Shown: positions 46,890-61,100 of the stretch, in pieces
How the letters are laid out: the number at the start of each line of letters is the position of its first letter
Numbering within the stretch: the first letter of the stretch is position 1
Source: Clostridium sp.
GTDB lineage: Bacteria > Bacillota > Clostridia > Clostridiales > Clostridiaceae
Direction: 5' to 3'
NCBI GenBank assembly: GCA_031292145.1
Contig: JARLHR010000028.1
Coordinates: 1-64,000 of the forward strand
Length of the DNA stretch: 64,000 nt
Translations under genes and position numbers: made by a program
The notes under the pieces: model-generated
Told to the model about the DNA's origin: nothing
Seen by the model: the letters and a program-made list of their open reading frames with translations, nothing else
Database searches by the model: none

Positions 46890-48548
46890 CTATTTAAGTA
46901 TTGCTCCTTCTGCCGCAGAACTTACAAGCTTAGCATATCTAGCTAAATACCCTTCTTTAATCTTTGGCTCTAAAGGCTTAAAGTTCTTCCTTCTTTCTTC
47001 CAATACTTCATCTGAAACTTTAAGTTCAAGTTTTGCATTATTTATATCAATTGAAATAATATCCCCATTTTCAACTAATCCAATAACTCCGCCATCTGCC
47101 GCTTCTGGTGAAACATGCCCTATAGATGCTCCTCTTGTAGCACCACTAAATCTTCCATCAGTTATTAAGGCTACTGAAGAATCAAGTCCCATACCCGCAA
47201 CAGCTGCTGTTGCTTGAAGCATTTCTCTCATTCCTGGTCCACCTTTTGGTCCCTCATATCTTATAACAACAACATCCCCTGCTACTATCTTCCTTCCAAA
47301 TATAGCTTCTAATGCTTCTTCTTCAGAATTAAATACTTTTGCAGGTCCTTCATGTACTAACATTTCTGGTAAAACTGCTGCTCTTTTTACAACCGCGCCA
47401 TCCTTAGCTAAATTGCCTCTAAGGATTGCTATACCACCAGTTTGACTATATGGATTATCTATTGGTCTAATTACTTCATAGTCCCTAACAGTTACATTAG
47501 CTATATTTTCTCCAACAGTCTTTCCTGTAACAGTTATGCAATCTAAATCTAAAATATCTTTCTTAGAAAGCTCATTAAGAACTGCTGAAATTCCACCTGC
47601 TTCATATAAGTGCTCAATATGAACATCAGACGCTGGTGCTAATTTACAAAGATCTGGAGTCTTAGCTGATAAATCGTTAATAATATCTAAGTTCATATCA
47701 ACTTTTGCTTCATTTGCTATTGCTGTTATATGAAGTACACTATTAGTTGAACATCCAAGTGCCATATCAGCCTTTAATGCATTTTGAATACTTCTTTCAT
47801 TTATTATATCTCTTGGCTTAATATCTTTTTCAAGCATTTCCATAACAGCCATACCAGCTTTTTTAGCAAGTCTTATTCTTTCAGAGAATACTGCTGGAAT
47901 CGTTCCATTACCTGGTAAAGCTATGCCTAATACTTCACATAAACAATTCATTGAATTTGCTGTAAACATTCCTGAACATGAACCACAAGTAGGACATGCA
48001 GAGTTTTCTAAATCACATAATTCTTTTGCATCCATTGTTCCAAGCTCATATGATCCAACAGCTTCAAACATAGTTGTAAGTGAAATACCTTTATTCTTGT
48101 GTTTTCCTGCAAGCATTGGCCCACCACTTACTATAACTGATGGAACATTAACCCTTAGCGCTGACATTACCATTCCTGGAACTATTTTGTCGCAGTTTGG
48201 AATAAATACTAATGCATCAAAAGCATGTGCCTTAGCCATACATTCAATTGAATCCGCAATAAGTTCCCTTGTAACTAAAGAATATTTCATTCCTTCATGT
48301 CCCATTGCTATCCCGTCACACACCCCGATTGCTGGAAAAACAAGTGGAGTTCCACCAGACATTAGTACACCCTTTTTAACTGCTTCAACAATCTTATCTA
48401 AGTTAGTATGGCCTGGAATTATATCATTTTGTGCAGAAACAATACCAATTAATGGCCTTTCTATTTCTTCATCAGTTAAACCTGATGCTTTTAACAATGA
48501 TCTTTGAGGTGCCTTAGTAGGACCTAATTTTATAACATCACTCTTCAT
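46890..48548 (-). CDS. ilvD: Dihydroxy-acid dehydratase
   Basis: The 552-residue enzyme has the iron-sulfur Cys motifs [12 protein letters not shown] and [21 protein letters not shown], and GCSTNSVLH. It dehydrates dihydroxy-isovalerate and its isoleucine-pathway analogue. It lies between leuB and ilvB, each separated by a repeat-filled or AT-rich gap of 110-170 bases. Length is normal and a GGGAGG site precedes the ATG. Confidence 0.97.
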   Translation of the reverse strand: MKSDVIKLGPTKAPQRSLLKASGLTDEEIERPLIGIVSAQNDIIPGHTNLDKIVEAVKKGVLMSGGTPLVFPAIGVCDGIAMGHEGMKYSLVTRELIADSIECMAKAHAFDALVFIPNCDKIVPGMVMSALRVNVPSVIVSGGPMLAGKHKNKGISLTTMFEAVGSYELGTMDAKELCDLENSACPTCGSCSGMFTANSMNCLCEVLGIALPGNGTIPAVFSERIRLAKKAGMAVMEMLEKDIKPRDIINERSIQNALKADMALGCSTNSVLHITAIANEAKVDMNLDIINDLSAKTPDLCKLAPASDVHIEHLYEAGGISAVLNELSKKDILDLDCITVTGKTVGENIANVTVRDYEVIRPIDNPYSQTGGIAILRGNLAKDGAVVKRAAVLPEMLVHEGPAKVFNSEEEALEAIFGRKIVAGDVVVIRYEGPKGGPGMREMLQATAAVAGMGLDSSVALITDGRFSGATRGASIGHVSPEAADGGVIGLVENGDIISIDINNAKLELKVSDEVLEERRKNFKPLEPKIKEGYLARYAKLVSSAAEGAILK

Positions 48549-48564
48549 TTTGCGTTCCTCCCTT

Positions 48565-48658
48565 TTAATTCAGTTTACAGTTATAAGTTAACAAGGAACA
48601 GTTGTGATGAAGAAATTCCTTCTGAATTTCTTCATTAGACTAACAATTGTTAATTAGT
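48565..48658. repeat. Intercistronic repeat block between leuB and ilvD
   Basis: TTTACAGTTATAAGTTAAC at one end and AACAATTGTTAATTAG at the other, with a GAAGAAATTC/GAATTTCTTC palindrome inside. Same style as the other two intercistronic blocks, but shorter. Confidence 0.45.
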
Positions 48659-48661
48659 TTA

Positions 48662-49729
48662 TTACTTTAGTTTTTCACAAACTAAAGTTCCCATTTCAAC
48701 TGTTCCAACTTTCTTCTTTCCTTCTGTCATTATATCTCCAGTTCTATATCCATCTTCAAGAACTGCTAATACTGCATTTTCAATTGTCTTTGCTTCTTCC
48801 TCTAAAGAAAAACTATATCTAAGCATCATTGCTGCTGAAAGTATAGTTGCTAATGGATTTGCAATTCCTTGCCCTGCTATATCAGGAGCACTTCCATGAA
48901 TTGGTTCATACATACCAAGTGTTCCGTCTCCAAGAGATGCTGAAGGCAGCAATCCTATTGATCCTGTAACCATACTAGCTTCATCTGATAGGATATCTCC
49001 AAATAAATTTGAAGTTACTATTACATCAAATTGGTTTGGATCTCTCACTATTTGCATTGCTGCATTATCAACATATAAATGATTTACTTCTACTTCTGGA
49101 TAATCCTTAGCTATTTCATTAACTACACTTCTCCATAGTTTTGAACTATCTAAAACATTAGCTTTATCAACACTTGTAAGCTTCTTGTTTCTCTTCATAG
49201 CTATTTCAAATCCACTTTTAGCAATTCTAGTTATTTCTTTTACATTATATCTTTCAGTATCATAAGCACTTTTTACACCTTCAACTTCTTCTGTTCCTCT
49301 TTCACCAAAGTAAATACCACCAGTTAATTCTCTTACTATACAGATATCTATTCCATCTTTAACAATACTATCTTTAAGTGGTGATTCATTTTTTAATGGC
49401 GCATATAAAACTGCTGGTCTTAAATTACAATAAAGATTCATTCCACTTCTTAACTTAAATAGTCCTTGTTCTGGTCTTACTTTCCCAGTATCCCATTTTG
49501 GTCCTCCCACAGCTCCTAGTAAGACTGCATCGCTTTTCTTACATATCTCTAATGATGCGTCTGAAAGTGGTGTTCCCTCTTTATCTATAGCACATCCCCC
49601 TGCTAATACATATTCATAATCAAATCTATGTCCAAACTTATCACCAATAACTTTTAAAACTTTTACGGTCTCCTCTATTACTTCTGGACCAATTCCGTCC
49701 CCTGGTATTACAGCTATATTATATTTCAT
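48662..49729 (-). CDS. leuB: 3-isopropylmalate dehydrogenase
   Basis: The 355-residue enzyme has the NAD-dependent decarboxylating dehydrogenase motifs: [30 protein letters not shown], and the metal-binding [27 protein letters not shown]. It oxidises 3-isopropylmalate in leucine synthesis and, in organisms with CimA, also 3-methylmalate for isoleucine. It follows leuD after a 149-bp AT-rich gap. Confidence 0.96.
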   Translation of the reverse strand: MKYNIAVIPGDGIGPEVIEETVKVLKVIGDKFGHRFDYEYVLAGGCAIDKEGTPLSDASLEICKKSDAVLLGAVGGPKWDTGKVRPEQGLFKLRSGMNLYCNLRPAVLYAPLKNESPLKDSIVKDGIDICIVRELTGGIYFGERGTEEVEGVKSAYDTERYNVKEITRIAKSGFEIAMKRNKKLTSVDKANVLDSSKLWRSVVNEIAKDYPEVEVNHLYVDNAAMQIVRDPNQFDVIVTSNLFGDILSDEASMVTGSIGLLPSASLGDGTLGMYEPIHGSAPDIAGQGIANPLATILSAAMMLRYSFSLEEEAKTIENAVLAVLEDGYRTGDIMTEGKKKVGTVEMGTLVCEKLK

Positions 49730-49878
49730 TATAAAATCCCCCTCTTATGATTTATATCTTTTTATTGCTTATTTCTTATATAAATTTAATTTGTTACTTA
49801 TTTATTAGTATCTCTTATATTAATAGATTATATCAATATAAACTAAATGTAATTTTGCCTACTAATTGCATTTTATTC

Positions 49879-50364
49879 TTATTTACTTCTTATATATCCA
49901 ATTAGTCCGTCATTATCAATGATTTTTTGCATAAATCCCGGAAATGCTTCCCCTTGATATGTTTGATTTTTAGTCAAGTTTTTTATTAAACCTGTTGAAA
50001 AATCAACTTCTAATTCATCTCCAGCCTCAATTTTTTTTACCGCTTCATCGCATTCTAAAATTGGCAACCCAATGTTAATTGCATTTCTATAGAAGATTCT
50101 CGCAAAAGTTGATGCTATAACACAGCTAACTCCGGCAGTTTTAATTGCGAGTGGTGCATGTTCCCTTGAGGAACCGCAGCCAAAGTTTTTATTTGCAACA
50201 ATTATATCTCCATCTTTTACATTCTTCACAAAATCTACATCTATATCTTCCATGCAATGTGCAGCAAGCTCTTTGGCATCTGATGTGTTTAAATATCTTG
50301 CTGGAATTATCACATCTGTATCTACATTATCACCGTATTTAAATACTTTTCCTTTTACACTCAT
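49879..50364 (-). CDS. leuD: Isopropylmalate isomerase small subunit
   Basis: The 161-residue swivel-domain subunit has [25 protein letters not shown] and [11 protein letters not shown]. It forms the (methyl)isopropylmalate isomerase with LeuC, 12 bases upstream. It is the short type (about 160 residues), shared by leucine and citramalate pathways. A GGAGG site lies before the ATG. Confidence 0.96.
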   Translation of the reverse strand: MSVKGKVFKYGDNVDTDVIIPARYLNTSDAKELAAHCMEDIDVDFVKNVKDGDIIVANKNFGCGSSREHAPLAIKTAGVSCVIASTFARIFYRNAINIGLPILECDEAVKKIEAGDELEVDFSTGLIKNLTKNQTYQGEAFPGFMQKIIDNDGLIGYIRSK

Positions 50365-50376
50365 TACCAGTACCTC

Positions 50377-51645
50377 CTAGACTAACTCTGGGTCAGTTAT
50401 TTTTCCAGTTAATGCAGAAGCTGCGGCTACTGCTGGACTTACAAGATACACTTCTGATTCAACATGTCCCATTCTTCCTACGAAATTTCTGTTCGTTGTT
50501 GACACACATCTTTCACCTTTTGCTAAAATTCCCATATGACCACCTAAACATGGTCCACAAGTTGGTGTTGAGAATACTGCTCCAGCTTCAACTAAATCTT
50601 TGATTATTCCTTCTTCTAGTGCCTGTAAGTAGATTTTTTGAGTTCCTGGAATAACTATGCATCTGATACCCTTTCTAACTTTCTTTCCTTTTAAGATATC
50701 TCTAGCTATTCTTAAATCTGAAATTCTGCCATTGGTACATGATCCAATTACTACTTGATCAATAACTACCTCTCCCGCATTATCAATTGTTTTTGTGTTA
50801 TCTGGCAAATGTGGGAATGAAACCGTTGGTCTTAAGGTACTTAAGTCAATTTCAAATACTTCATCATATTGTGCATCTTCATCAGCTTCATAAATAACCC
50901 ATTCTCTAGTTGAGTGATCTTTTAAATATTCAACGGTTTTATCATCAACTGGGAATATTCCATTCTTTCCGCCAGCTTCAATTGCCATGTTTGCCATTGT
51001 AAATCTATCATCCATTGAAAGATATTGTAATCCATCACCTACAAATTCCATTGATTTGTATAATGCTCCATCAACACCAATCATCCCAATTATGTGTAAT
51101 ATTATATCTTTTCCACTTACCCATTTTGCTGGCTTGTTTTTAAGAACAAATTTTAGAGCCGATGGTACTTTAAACCAACACTTTCCTGTAGCCATACCAG
51201 CTGCCATATCTGTTGATCCAATACCTGTTGAGAAAGCTCCAAGTGCTCCATATGTACAGGTATGTGAATCAGCCCCTATAACTACATCACCAGCAACAAC
51301 TAACCCCTTTTCAGGAAGTAAGCAGTGTTCAATTCCCATTTCTCCAACTTCAAAAAAGTTTTCTATTTCCATATCTTGAGCAAACTCTCTAATATATTTA
51401 ACTTGTTCTGCTGCTTTTATATCCTTATTAGGAGTAAAATGATCTGGAACTATTGCAATTTGACTTTTACTAAATACTTTATCTGTTCCAAATTTCTTAA
51501 ACTCATTTACAGCTACTGGAGTTGTAATATCATTTCCCAAAACTAAATCAAGATTAGCTTCAATTAATTGTCCTGCTTTTACAGTTTCTAATCCCGCATG
51601 TGCTGCTAGGATCTTTTGTGTCATTGTCATTCCCATTTTACTCAT
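50377..51645 (-). CDS. leuC: Isopropylmalate isomerase large subunit
   Basis: The 422-residue aconitase-fold subunit has the cluster-binding cysteines in [13 protein letters not shown] and [13 protein letters not shown], with [13 protein letters not shown]. It is the shorter HacA/LeuC2-type form, which pairs with a short LeuD. With LeuD it interconverts isopropylmalate isomers and, for isoleucine, citramalate to methylmalate. It starts 4 bases after the cimA stop. Confidence 0.96.
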   Translation of the reverse strand: MSKMGMTMTQKILAAHAGLETVKAGQLIEANLDLVLGNDITTPVAVNEFKKFGTDKVFSKSQIAIVPDHFTPNKDIKAAEQVKYIREFAQDMEIENFFEVGEMGIEHCLLPEKGLVVAGDVVIGADSHTCTYGALGAFSTGIGSTDMAAGMATGKCWFKVPSALKFVLKNKPAKWVSGKDIILHIIGMIGVDGALYKSMEFVGDGLQYLSMDDRFTMANMAIEAGGKNGIFPVDDKTVEYLKDHSTREWVIYEADEDAQYDEVFEIDLSTLRPTVSFPHLPDNTKTIDNAGEVVIDQVVIGSCTNGRISDLRIARDILKGKKVRKGIRCIVIPGTQKIYLQALEEGIIKDLVEAGAVFSTPTCGPCLGGHMGILAKGERCVSTTNRNFVGRMGHVESEVYLVSPAVAAASALTGKITDPELV

Positions 51646-51649
51646 CTCC

Positions 51650-53245
51650 TCAAAAATATGTCTTTACTTTCCTTTCAATATCTTTTAATAATTTATATTC
51701 TATTGAATCTACTAAAGCTATCCAGCTAGCTTGAATTACATCTCGAGATACCCCCACAGTACTCCAAGTTTCAATCCCATCTGTTGATTCAATTAAAACT
51801 CTTACCTTAGCTTGTGTTGCACTTTCTGAATCCAAAACTCTAACCTTATAATCTACAAGTCTCGCTTGCTTAATTTCAGGATAAAATACTTCAAGCGCCT
51901 TTCTAATTGCCTTATCTAATGCATTTACTGGACCTTCTCCTTCTGCTGCTGTGATTTCTTCCTTTCCATCAACAGTAATGTTTATTACTGCTGTCGAAGT
52001 GAATTCTTCAGTACCATAAGGCTGCTCCCCAATAATCTTGAAGTGATTTAATTTAAAGAAGGGTTTATATTTGCCAATAATCTTCCTTATAACTAATTCT
52101 ATTGTTCCTTCTGCTCCTTCAAATTGATATCCTTCATATTCTAATTCTTTTAATCTATCTGTAATTTTTTGAACAGAACCATCATCCTTTGATGCATTAG
52201 GGAATATTTTCTTAATTTCTTGTAATATTGTGCTTTTGCCACTTACTTCAGAAACTAAAAACCTTCTTTTATTTCCAACTAATTCTGGTTCTATATGCTC
52301 ATATGATTTTGGTGCTTTGGTTACTGCATCTATATGCATTCCACCTTTATGAGCAAACGCCGAATTTCCTACAAAAGGATTCTGATCAGATAATGTAACA
52401 TTACATATTTCTGATATATATCTAGCTGTCTTGGTTAGCTTCTCTAATCCATTATCATTTAATACTTCATAACCAAGCTTTAATTTCAAAGCTGGTATTA
52501 TTGCACTTAAATTAGCATTTCCACATCTTTCACCTATTCCAATGAAAGTCCCTTGAACTTGTGTTGCTCCAGCTTCTACTGCCATTACTGAATTTGCAAC
52601 TGCCATCCCCATATCATCATGGCTATGAATTCCTACTTCTGTTGAAATTTGCTCTTTCACATCTTTAGTTATGTCATATATATCCTGTGGTAACGCCCCT
52701 CCATTAGTATCACATAACACAACTACTTTTGCTCCAGCTTCTTCAGCTGCCTTTACTGTTGCCATTGCATAATCTTTTTTAGCTTTATAACCATCATAAA
52801 AATGTTCTGCATCAAAGATTACTTGTTTCTCTTTTTTACACAAATATTCAATTGTATCTTTTATCATATTAATGTTTTCATCCAACGATGTTTTTATTAT
52901 ATCTGTCACTTGAAAGTCCCACGACTTTCCAAATACAACAATTGTATCTGCGCCTGATGATAATAAATCTTGCAAATTCTTATCATCTTCTACATTAATA
53001 TTAGGCCTTCTAGTTGATCCAAATGCTACCACTTGAGAATTATTAAGGTGCACATCCTTAAGTCTTTTAAAAAATTCCATATCCTTAGGATTTGATCCAG
53101 GATTGCCAGCTTCTATATAATCAACCTGCATCTCATCTAAAGCTCTCACTATCTTAATTTTATCTTCCAATGAAAATGAAATTCCTTGGCCTTGAGCGCC
53201 GTCTCTCAAGGTAGAATCAAATATCTTGACCTGATTCTCATGCAT
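51650..53245 (-). CDS. cimA: (R)-citramalate synthase
   Basis: The 531-residue enzyme is a TIM-barrel acyltransferase of the LeuA family ([22 protein letters not shown], then [30 protein letters not shown]). It has the C-terminal allosteric domain of CimA ([17 protein letters not shown]). The TLRDGAQG-type start and 530-residue length fit citramalate synthase better than isopropylmalate synthase. It condenses pyruvate and acetyl-CoA, giving a threonine-independent route to 2-ketobutyrate and isoleucine. No leuA is in this operon, so leucine synthesis needs a leuA elsewhere. Confidence 0.92.
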   Translation of the reverse strand: MHENQVKIFDSTLRDGAQGQGISFSLEDKIKIVRALDEMQVDYIEAGNPGSNPKDMEFFKRLKDVHLNNSQVVAFGSTRRPNINVEDDKNLQDLLSSGADTIVVFGKSWDFQVTDIIKTSLDENINMIKDTIEYLCKKEKQVIFDAEHFYDGYKAKKDYAMATVKAAEEAGAKVVVLCDTNGGALPQDIYDITKDVKEQISTEVGIHSHDDMGMAVANSVMAVEAGATQVQGTFIGIGERCGNANLSAIIPALKLKLGYEVLNDNGLEKLTKTARYISEICNVTLSDQNPFVGNSAFAHKGGMHIDAVTKAPKSYEHIEPELVGNKRRFLVSEVSGKSTILQEIKKIFPNASKDDGSVQKITDRLKELEYEGYQFEGAEGTIELVIRKIIGKYKPFFKLNHFKIIGEQPYGTEEFTSTAVINITVDGKEEITAAEGEGPVNALDKAIRKALEVFYPEIKQARLVDYKVRVLDSESATQAKVRVLIESTDGIETWSTVGVSRDVIQASWIALVDSIEYKLLKDIERKVKTYF

Positions 53246-53297
53246 ATATTCTTATCCCCCTTTTCATCTTTATTGCCCTATTGCCATTGCTTGTAAT

Positions 53298-53323
53298 TAA
53301 TTATTTTCTTGATTGTGCCTTAA
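53298..53323. repeat. End fragment of the AGGCACA-family element
   Basis: AAGGCACAATCAAGAAAATAA (complement) overlaps the stop of the small-subunit gene; it matches the right terminal repeat of 25596-25756. Confidence 0.5.
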
Positions 53324-53829
53324 TAACTTTCTATAGAATTCTTAATAGTCTTTTCGCCTCTTTGAAGTGCTGTAACTCCTGTTCTAACTAATTCTTCTAT
53401 GCCATACTCTTCCATTAAGTTTATTAATGCTGATATCTTATTTTCATCCCCAGTTAATTCTATTGTTAGTGTGTCAGTAGATAAATCAATTATCTTACTT
53501 CTAAAAATCTTTACAGTCTCGTTTATGGTTGCTCTATTTTCTGCATTCGCCTTTACTTTTATAAGCACTAATTCTCTATAAACAGATTCATCAGCTTTAA
53601 AATTCACAATTCTTATTACATCTTCTAATTTATTTAATTGCTTTTTTACTTGCTCTAGTGTGTTGTCGTCAGCCATTAAGGTAATAGTCATTCTTGAAAT
53701 CGAAGGATCTTCAGTTCTACCAACAGTTAGACTGTCAATGTTATATCCTCGTCTTGAAAATAATCCACTAACTCTGCTTAAAACACCAGATGAGTTTTTA
53801 ACTAATGCAGATAATACATGCTTATCCAT
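53320..53829 (-). CDS. ilvN: Acetolactate synthase small (regulatory) subunit
   Basis: The 169-residue ACT-domain protein has HVLSALVKNSSGVLSRVSGLFSRRGYNIDSLTVGRTED (marker for residues 3-40) and a C-terminal domain starting SVYRELVLIKV. It activates the catalytic subunit and confers valine feedback sensitivity. As first gene of the operon it is directly behind the T-box leader. The matching large subunit is six genes downstream. The final codons run into a fragment of a dispersed repeat. Confidence 0.95.
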   Translation of the reverse strand: MDKHVLSALVKNSSGVLSRVSGLFSRRGYNIDSLTVGRTEDPSISRMTITLMADDNTLEQVKKQLNKLEDVIRIVNFKADESVYRELVLIKVKANAENRATINETVKIFRSKIIDLSTDTLTIELTGDENKISALINLMEEYGIEELVRTGVTALQRGEKTIKNSIESY

Positions 53830-53839
53830 TGCTTTGCCC

Positions 53840-54135
53840 CCTTAAAAATGGTTAAAAAAATCCACCCTTAATGATATGAATCATAAGAAGTGGGATAATA
53901 TTCCGCCTTATATAATATCACTAGGTTCCAACAAACCCTTGCATATAACGGATGCACACCGGATATCTTTTACTCAAGAAACTTATTTTCTCTTTCTGGA
54001 TTCTGCTCAGGAGTGATAATTATAAAACTAAAGTATCGATTCTCACCATCCATCGACTCTCTGCAACTTGTCTGTAAAATAATTGTCTCCATCTTAGCAT
54101 TTACTAACGTAAGGACCTATTCAATTTTCCTGTTA
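53840..54135 (-). ncRNA. T-box leader, probable isoleucine specifier
   Basis: On the minus strand, the Stem I apex has AGTTGCAGAGAGTCG and GGTGAGAATCGA, the specifier loop reads ATT-ATC-ACTCCTGAG (ATC at 54015-54017), and a TGGA bulge stands in GTTTGTTGGAACC. A terminator (CCCAC...GATTCATATC...GGGTGG plus seven T) precedes the first gene. Uncharged isoleucine tRNA should stabilise the antiterminator. The specifier reading is by eye; the T-box identity is firmer. Confidence 0.82.
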
Positions 54136-54141
54136 GATAGC

Positions 54142-54170
54142 ATTTTACTCTTCGTTTTTACTATTGTCAA
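54142..54170 (-). promoter_or_regulatory. Promoter of the ilv-leu-cimA operon
   Basis: TTGACA (54165-54170), 17-bp spacer, TAAAAT (54142-54147). Transcription should start near 54135, giving a ~305-base leader. Confidence 0.8.
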
Positions 54171-54352
54171 TATTTTAGTAATATATTTTCCATTCTTATT
54201 TTTTTCTCAATTTAAAGCATATACAAATTGATTATTCAATAATTATTCCATCCTTTTTTTATTACTTCATTAATCTTTTACCTTTAATTTAATTATATTA
54301 ATTAATAAATCAACATATACTTATCACTTTTATTATGAGTATTTTTTCCCAT

Positions 54353-54772
54353 TCACCCTTTAACTTCCCCATAAATTTCCATCACATTAATTTCTTGAAC
54401 ATCTGCTAAAATTTTATCTAAACTATAATCATATATATTAAAATCTATTTTTGCTTGTGATAATTTTGAAATTATCTCTTCTTTATCTTCATCAAAAACC
54501 AAATCTTCATCAAGCTTTTTAATAAAATCTTGAGTTCTATATACTTCGCATTTACCCCCTTCATAAACTCCTAATTGTGTAAATACATTTAATCTTGGAT
54601 TATTTCCTCCAATATCTGTACCATCATTATATCCATCTCTATGAATAACATCATCATACCTCCATTCATAATAGTTGTTTATATATGATTTTGCACCTTC
54701 CAGGTCATTAAATCCTTTACAATTGCCACTTGGCATTATTAATAAATATTCATTATATGGTTCATTCTCCAT
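54353..54772 (-). CDS. Unrecognised 139-residue acidic protein
   Basis: I do not recognise this family. The 139-residue product is acidic and has no signal peptide or membrane segment. It begins MENEPYNEYLLIMPSGNCKG and contains an aromatic, Asn/Gly-rich middle (YNDGTDIGGNNPRLNVF) and a helical C-terminal half. The gene has a ribosome-binding site (GGAGTGATTT) and stands alone between the T-box operon and lacZ. A small intracellular protein of the immunity or stress type is possible, but nothing shows it. Confidence 0.6.
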   Translation of the reverse strand: MENEPYNEYLLIMPSGNCKGFNDLEGAKSYINNYYEWRYDDVIHRDGYNDGTDIGGNNPRLNVFTQLGVYEGGKCEVYRTQDFIKKLDEDLVFDEDKEEIISKLSQAKIDFNIYDYSLDKILADVQEINVMEIYGEVKG

Positions 54773-55180
54773 AAATCACTCCGCCTCCCACTTCTAAAAC
54801 ATATTAAAAATATATAGCATCTTGCTATTTTATTTTGTGCCATGAGTCTTATTTTTATTTTTTCCAATGATTAAATAATAATTCCATGTAAATTCTGCCT
54901 ATTATTCTTTATGATTAACTCTAAATTTATCTAATAATTATAAAAATCATTTAAAACGCTTAATTTGTTTAGAAAAAACTAACCCATTATTTGCTTATGC
55001 ATATCAAAAAATAAATTATAGTAAAAAGTTCTTAAAAAAACTTATTAAATAATAAACAGCAAGTAATTTTGATGTTCTCAAAATTACTTGCTGAATCCAA
55101 GATTAAATAATATAGTAAATAGTTGAGGCAAAAAATAAACATTAGTTATGCGAAATATGAATATCTTGAACATAAATTTC
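54773..55180. other. Spacer with lacZ terminator
   Basis: The only clear element is the terminator hairpin at 55057-55093; the remaining AT-rich sequence holds no gene. Confidence 0.5.
55057..55093 (-). terminator. Terminator of lacZ (repeated hairpin type)
   Basis: CAGCAAGTAATTTTGA pairs with TCAAAATTACTTGCTG, loop TGTTC. Almost the same sequence follows the fucosidase gene (59363-59427). Confidence 0.8.
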
Positions 55181-58315
<3,135 letters not shown>

Positions 58316-58470
58316 TTATCACTTAAATTATATCACTATATTGTGATTATCTATATTATATGCTAAACTCTATTTAAACTAAATGTTTTATTTGGTTATA
58401 TTTTTATCCATTTTGGTATTAACAATGACAATCTGATGATCAAATATAACGCCAATAAGAAAGGTTTATT

Positions 58471-59301
58471 ATGAAATTAGAAATAAAAAAAGACGTTATT
58501 TACCGTTGTATTGGAACTGATTTTACTAATGGAATCTTGGCTTGCGGTTATATGACGAAACCCCAAAAAGAACAATCACAATATAATTTTCTAATCGATT
58601 ACTATAGTTGTTTCTTATTATTATCCGGCAGCGGTTTCTATTATGCAGAAGACAGTACAAAAATCCCTATTCATGCTGGTGATTTTATACAGCGGCTTCC
58701 TGGAATTTGCCACTCTACAGAAATAATTCCAGATGGTAACTGGCTAGAATTTTTTATTAGCTTTGGACGTACTACATACGATTATCTATGCAGCCTTAAC
58801 GTCCTTCCTACAGATACTCCTATTATGAAAGTTAACTTTGATGACAGCACTATACACAGATTTTCTAGATTCTTAGAACAATTAAAAAAAGCTACAGATG
58901 CTGAGCTTCCGTACTTACTCTTAAAAGCTCAGGAAATAGTTTTATCTATTGTTGATTGCACACAAAAGAATTATTCCGAATATTCTTTAAAAGAAGTAAT
59001 GGACGAAGCTTGTCGTCTACTTTCATCTGAAATTAATACAACCATTTCCTTAGAAGATGTAGCACTTACCCTACATATGAGTTATGAAAATTTCCGTAAG
59101 CAATTTCGTAGATTTATTGGATTATCTCCTTCCCAATACCGAATTCAACAGAAAATGAAACATGCCAAGCTTATGCTTTTATCTGGTATTTCTATCAAAG
59201 AAACTGCTTTTCTTACTGGTTATAGTGACACGTATTCTTTCACTAAACAGTTCACACATTCAGTAGGAATATCTCCTGGACGTTATAAACAAATGTCATA
59301 G
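58471..59301 (+). CDS. AraC-family regulator of the glycan genes
   Basis: The 276-residue protein has an N-terminal cupin-like sugar-sensing domain (about 15-110; LLSGSGFYYAEDSTKIPIHAGDFIQ, then PGICHSTE). A C-terminal double helix-turn-helix AraC domain follows (about 175-276; ISLEDVALTLHMSYENFRKQFRR, GFSPSQYRIQ-like LSPSQYRIQQKMK and GYSDTYSFTKQF). It is divergent from lacZ, so it probably activates that gene in response to a galactoside or fucosyl-galactoside. AAGG precedes the ATG. Confidence 0.9.
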   Translation: MKLEIKKDVIYRCIGTDFTNGILACGYMTKPQKEQSQYNFLIDYYSCFLLLSGSGFYYAEDSTKIPIHAGDFIQRLPGICHSTEIIPDGNWLEFFISFGRTTYDYLCSLNVLPTDTPIMKVNFDDSTIHRFSRFLEQLKKATDAELPYLLLKAQEIVLSIVDCTQKNYSEYSLKEVMDEACRLLSSEINTTISLEDVALTLHMSYENFRKQFRRFIGLSPSQYRIQQKMKHAKLMLLSGISIKETAFLTGYSDTYSFTKQFTHSVGISPGRYKQMS

Positions 59302-59362
59302 AAATATAAACTTCACTCTTTATTGTGTATACCTGAATGCTGCTTTCAGACACGCCCTAAAT

Positions 59363-59427
59363 AATAAACTTGAATTCGGCAAGTAATTTTGATGTTTTCA
59401 AAATTACTTGCCGAATCCAAGTTTATT
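59363..59427 (-). terminator. Very long hairpin after the fucosidase gene
   Basis: A ~30-bp stem (AATAAACTTG...GGCAAGTAATTTTGA with its complement) has a four-base loop. The core and its right flank repeat the lacZ terminator, so both genes end in the same element. Confidence 0.8.
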
Positions 59428-59451
59428 TTAATAATATAATATAATATAATA

Positions 59452-60930
59452 CTAATCAATAAGTATCTTTATCACCACTGGCTTTTCACTTTTCACCTTA
59501 TTAGTTTTTATTTGCAAACCATTTTTCGTTCTTGTCCATTGTATAACTTCTTCAAACCCCAGAACAGAAACTTCCTTCACTATACCATGAAATTTAGGTA
59601 ACGAAGAAGCATCTTGTTCTGCCAATTCAACTAAGTTTACGCATCCATCCTCTGGATAATTTAATACCGTTGCATATAGGTAAGAACCTTTTGTAGTATA
59701 ACGGATGTCTTTACTAGTAAAGACTTTATCCGTAGCATCACAAAATTGTCCTTCAACAATTTTTGTTGGTCCTTCTCCAGGCACCCTATAAATACCTGCC
59801 CCATATATTGCTTCTCCATTTACCTTGAGCCATTCCCCTATCTCAAGTAAAATATTTTTATCTTCTTCTGGGATAGATCCATCTGCCTTAGGTCCGACAT
59901 TTAATAATAAACGGCCATTTTTACTTACAATATCCACTAAATCGCAAATAATATCCTTTGCCTTCTTATAATCATTATTTTTTGTATAACACCAGGAATT
60001 CTTTGCAACCGCCGTATCTGTCTGCCAGATGAATGGCTTAATATCAGCAAATTGTCCTCTTTCAACATCTATAACGGCTGTACCAAACATAAATGCATCA
60101 TGCTTGTAATTAATGACCACGCCTTCTAATCCCCATTCTTTTGCCCTATTATAATAATATGCAGCAAATTTTTTTAAATACGGTTTTAAAGAACTGTGCT
60201 GTATCCACCAGTCAAAATACATTACTTTAGGCTTAAATTTATCTACGATTTCACAGCATCGAACTAGCCAATCCTCTAAAAATTCTTTTGTTGGGGTTGG
60301 TTCACTAAATAAATCATGATGGTCCTTTTCTTCCATGGCTGGCCAATAAAAATCTCCTTCTTTTTCCTCATTTGTGATGTCACTTTCGAATTGTCTGCCA
60401 TGACCCATAAAAAACCAATGCTCTACACGATGAGAAGAAGCACCATTCGTCATTCCACGTTCTTGAAATGCTTGAGATAATTCTCCTAGAACATCTTTCC
60501 TAGGTCCCATTTCATAAGAATTCCAGTGTGATATCTCACTCTTGTACATCTGAAAACCATCATGATGTTCTGCTACTGGTATCACATATTGAGCACCTGC
60601 ATTTTTAAACAAATCTGCCCACTCGTCTGCATTAAATTTTTCTGCCCGAAACATTGGAATAAAATCTTTATATCCAAAATCCTTATGTTCACCATAGGTT
60701 TTCCTGTGATGCTCAAATTCATTGCTTTCCTGAATATACATATTTCTTGAATACCATTCACTTCCAAACTCTGGCACACTATATACTCCCCAGTGAATAA
60801 AAATTCCAAACTTAGAATCCCCATACCACTTTGGTGCCTGATACTCACCTAGGGAATCCCAATTATCATGAAATGGTCCTGCATCAATAACCTGATCAAT
60901 TATTTTAAGATAGTTTTTTTTATTATACAT
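59452..60930 (-). CDS. Alpha-L-fucosidase, GH29
   Basis: The 492-residue enzyme has the GH29 barrel: PKWYGDSKFGIFIHWGVYSVPEFGSEWYSRNM (marker for residues 33-64), AEHHDGF at 120-126, and the nucleophile Asp240 in KVMYFDWW. NGRLLLNVGPKADGSIP closes the barrel. The C-terminal part is a beta-sandwich. There is no signal peptide, so it works on imported oligosaccharides. It stands between lacZ and a SASA-family esterase on the same strand, with GGAGG before the ATG. Fucose linkage cannot be inferred. Confidence 0.93.
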   Translation of the reverse strand: MYNKKNYLKIIDQVIDAGPFHDNWDSLGEYQAPKWYGDSKFGIFIHWGVYSVPEFGSEWYSRNMYIQESNEFEHHRKTYGEHKDFGYKDFIPMFRAEKFNADEWADLFKNAGAQYVIPVAEHHDGFQMYKSEISHWNSYEMGPRKDVLGELSQAFQERGMTNGASSHRVEHWFFMGHGRQFESDITNEEKEGDFYWPAMEEKDHHDLFSEPTPTKEFLEDWLVRCCEIVDKFKPKVMYFDWWIQHSSLKPYLKKFAAYYYNRAKEWGLEGVVINYKHDAFMFGTAVIDVERGQFADIKPFIWQTDTAVAKNSWCYTKNNDYKKAKDIICDLVDIVSKNGRLLLNVGPKADGSIPEEDKNILLEIGEWLKVNGEAIYGAGIYRVPGEGPTKIVEGQFCDATDKVFTSKDIRYTTKGSYLYATVLNYPEDGCVNLVELAEQDASSLPKFHGIVKEVSVLGFEEVIQWTRTKNGLQIKTNKVKSEKPVVIKILID

Positions 60931-61100
60931 CTTTAATCCTCCTTAACTTTCCATATGAATATAACTATTCTGTTCTTGTCTCCAATTATATGTTTTATAC
61001 TTTAAAATTTTCAGATACAGAAACGACACATTTTATAATATAAAGTTTGCTATTTACACAATACAAATAATTCCAATTCAGACGATTACATTATTATAAA

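Noticed and set aside
47923-48507. Plus-strand frame of 194 residues
   Set aside because: Fully antisense to ilvD, no start signal, no recognisable domain.
54013-54231. Plus-strand frame of 72 residues with hydrophobic stretch
   Set aside because: Overlaps the T-box leader and promoter of the ilv operon; no ribosome-binding site.
60582-60848. Second minus-strand frame of 88 residues in the fucosidase gene
   Set aside because: Alternative frame of a clear GH29 gene whose own frame is intact through this part.
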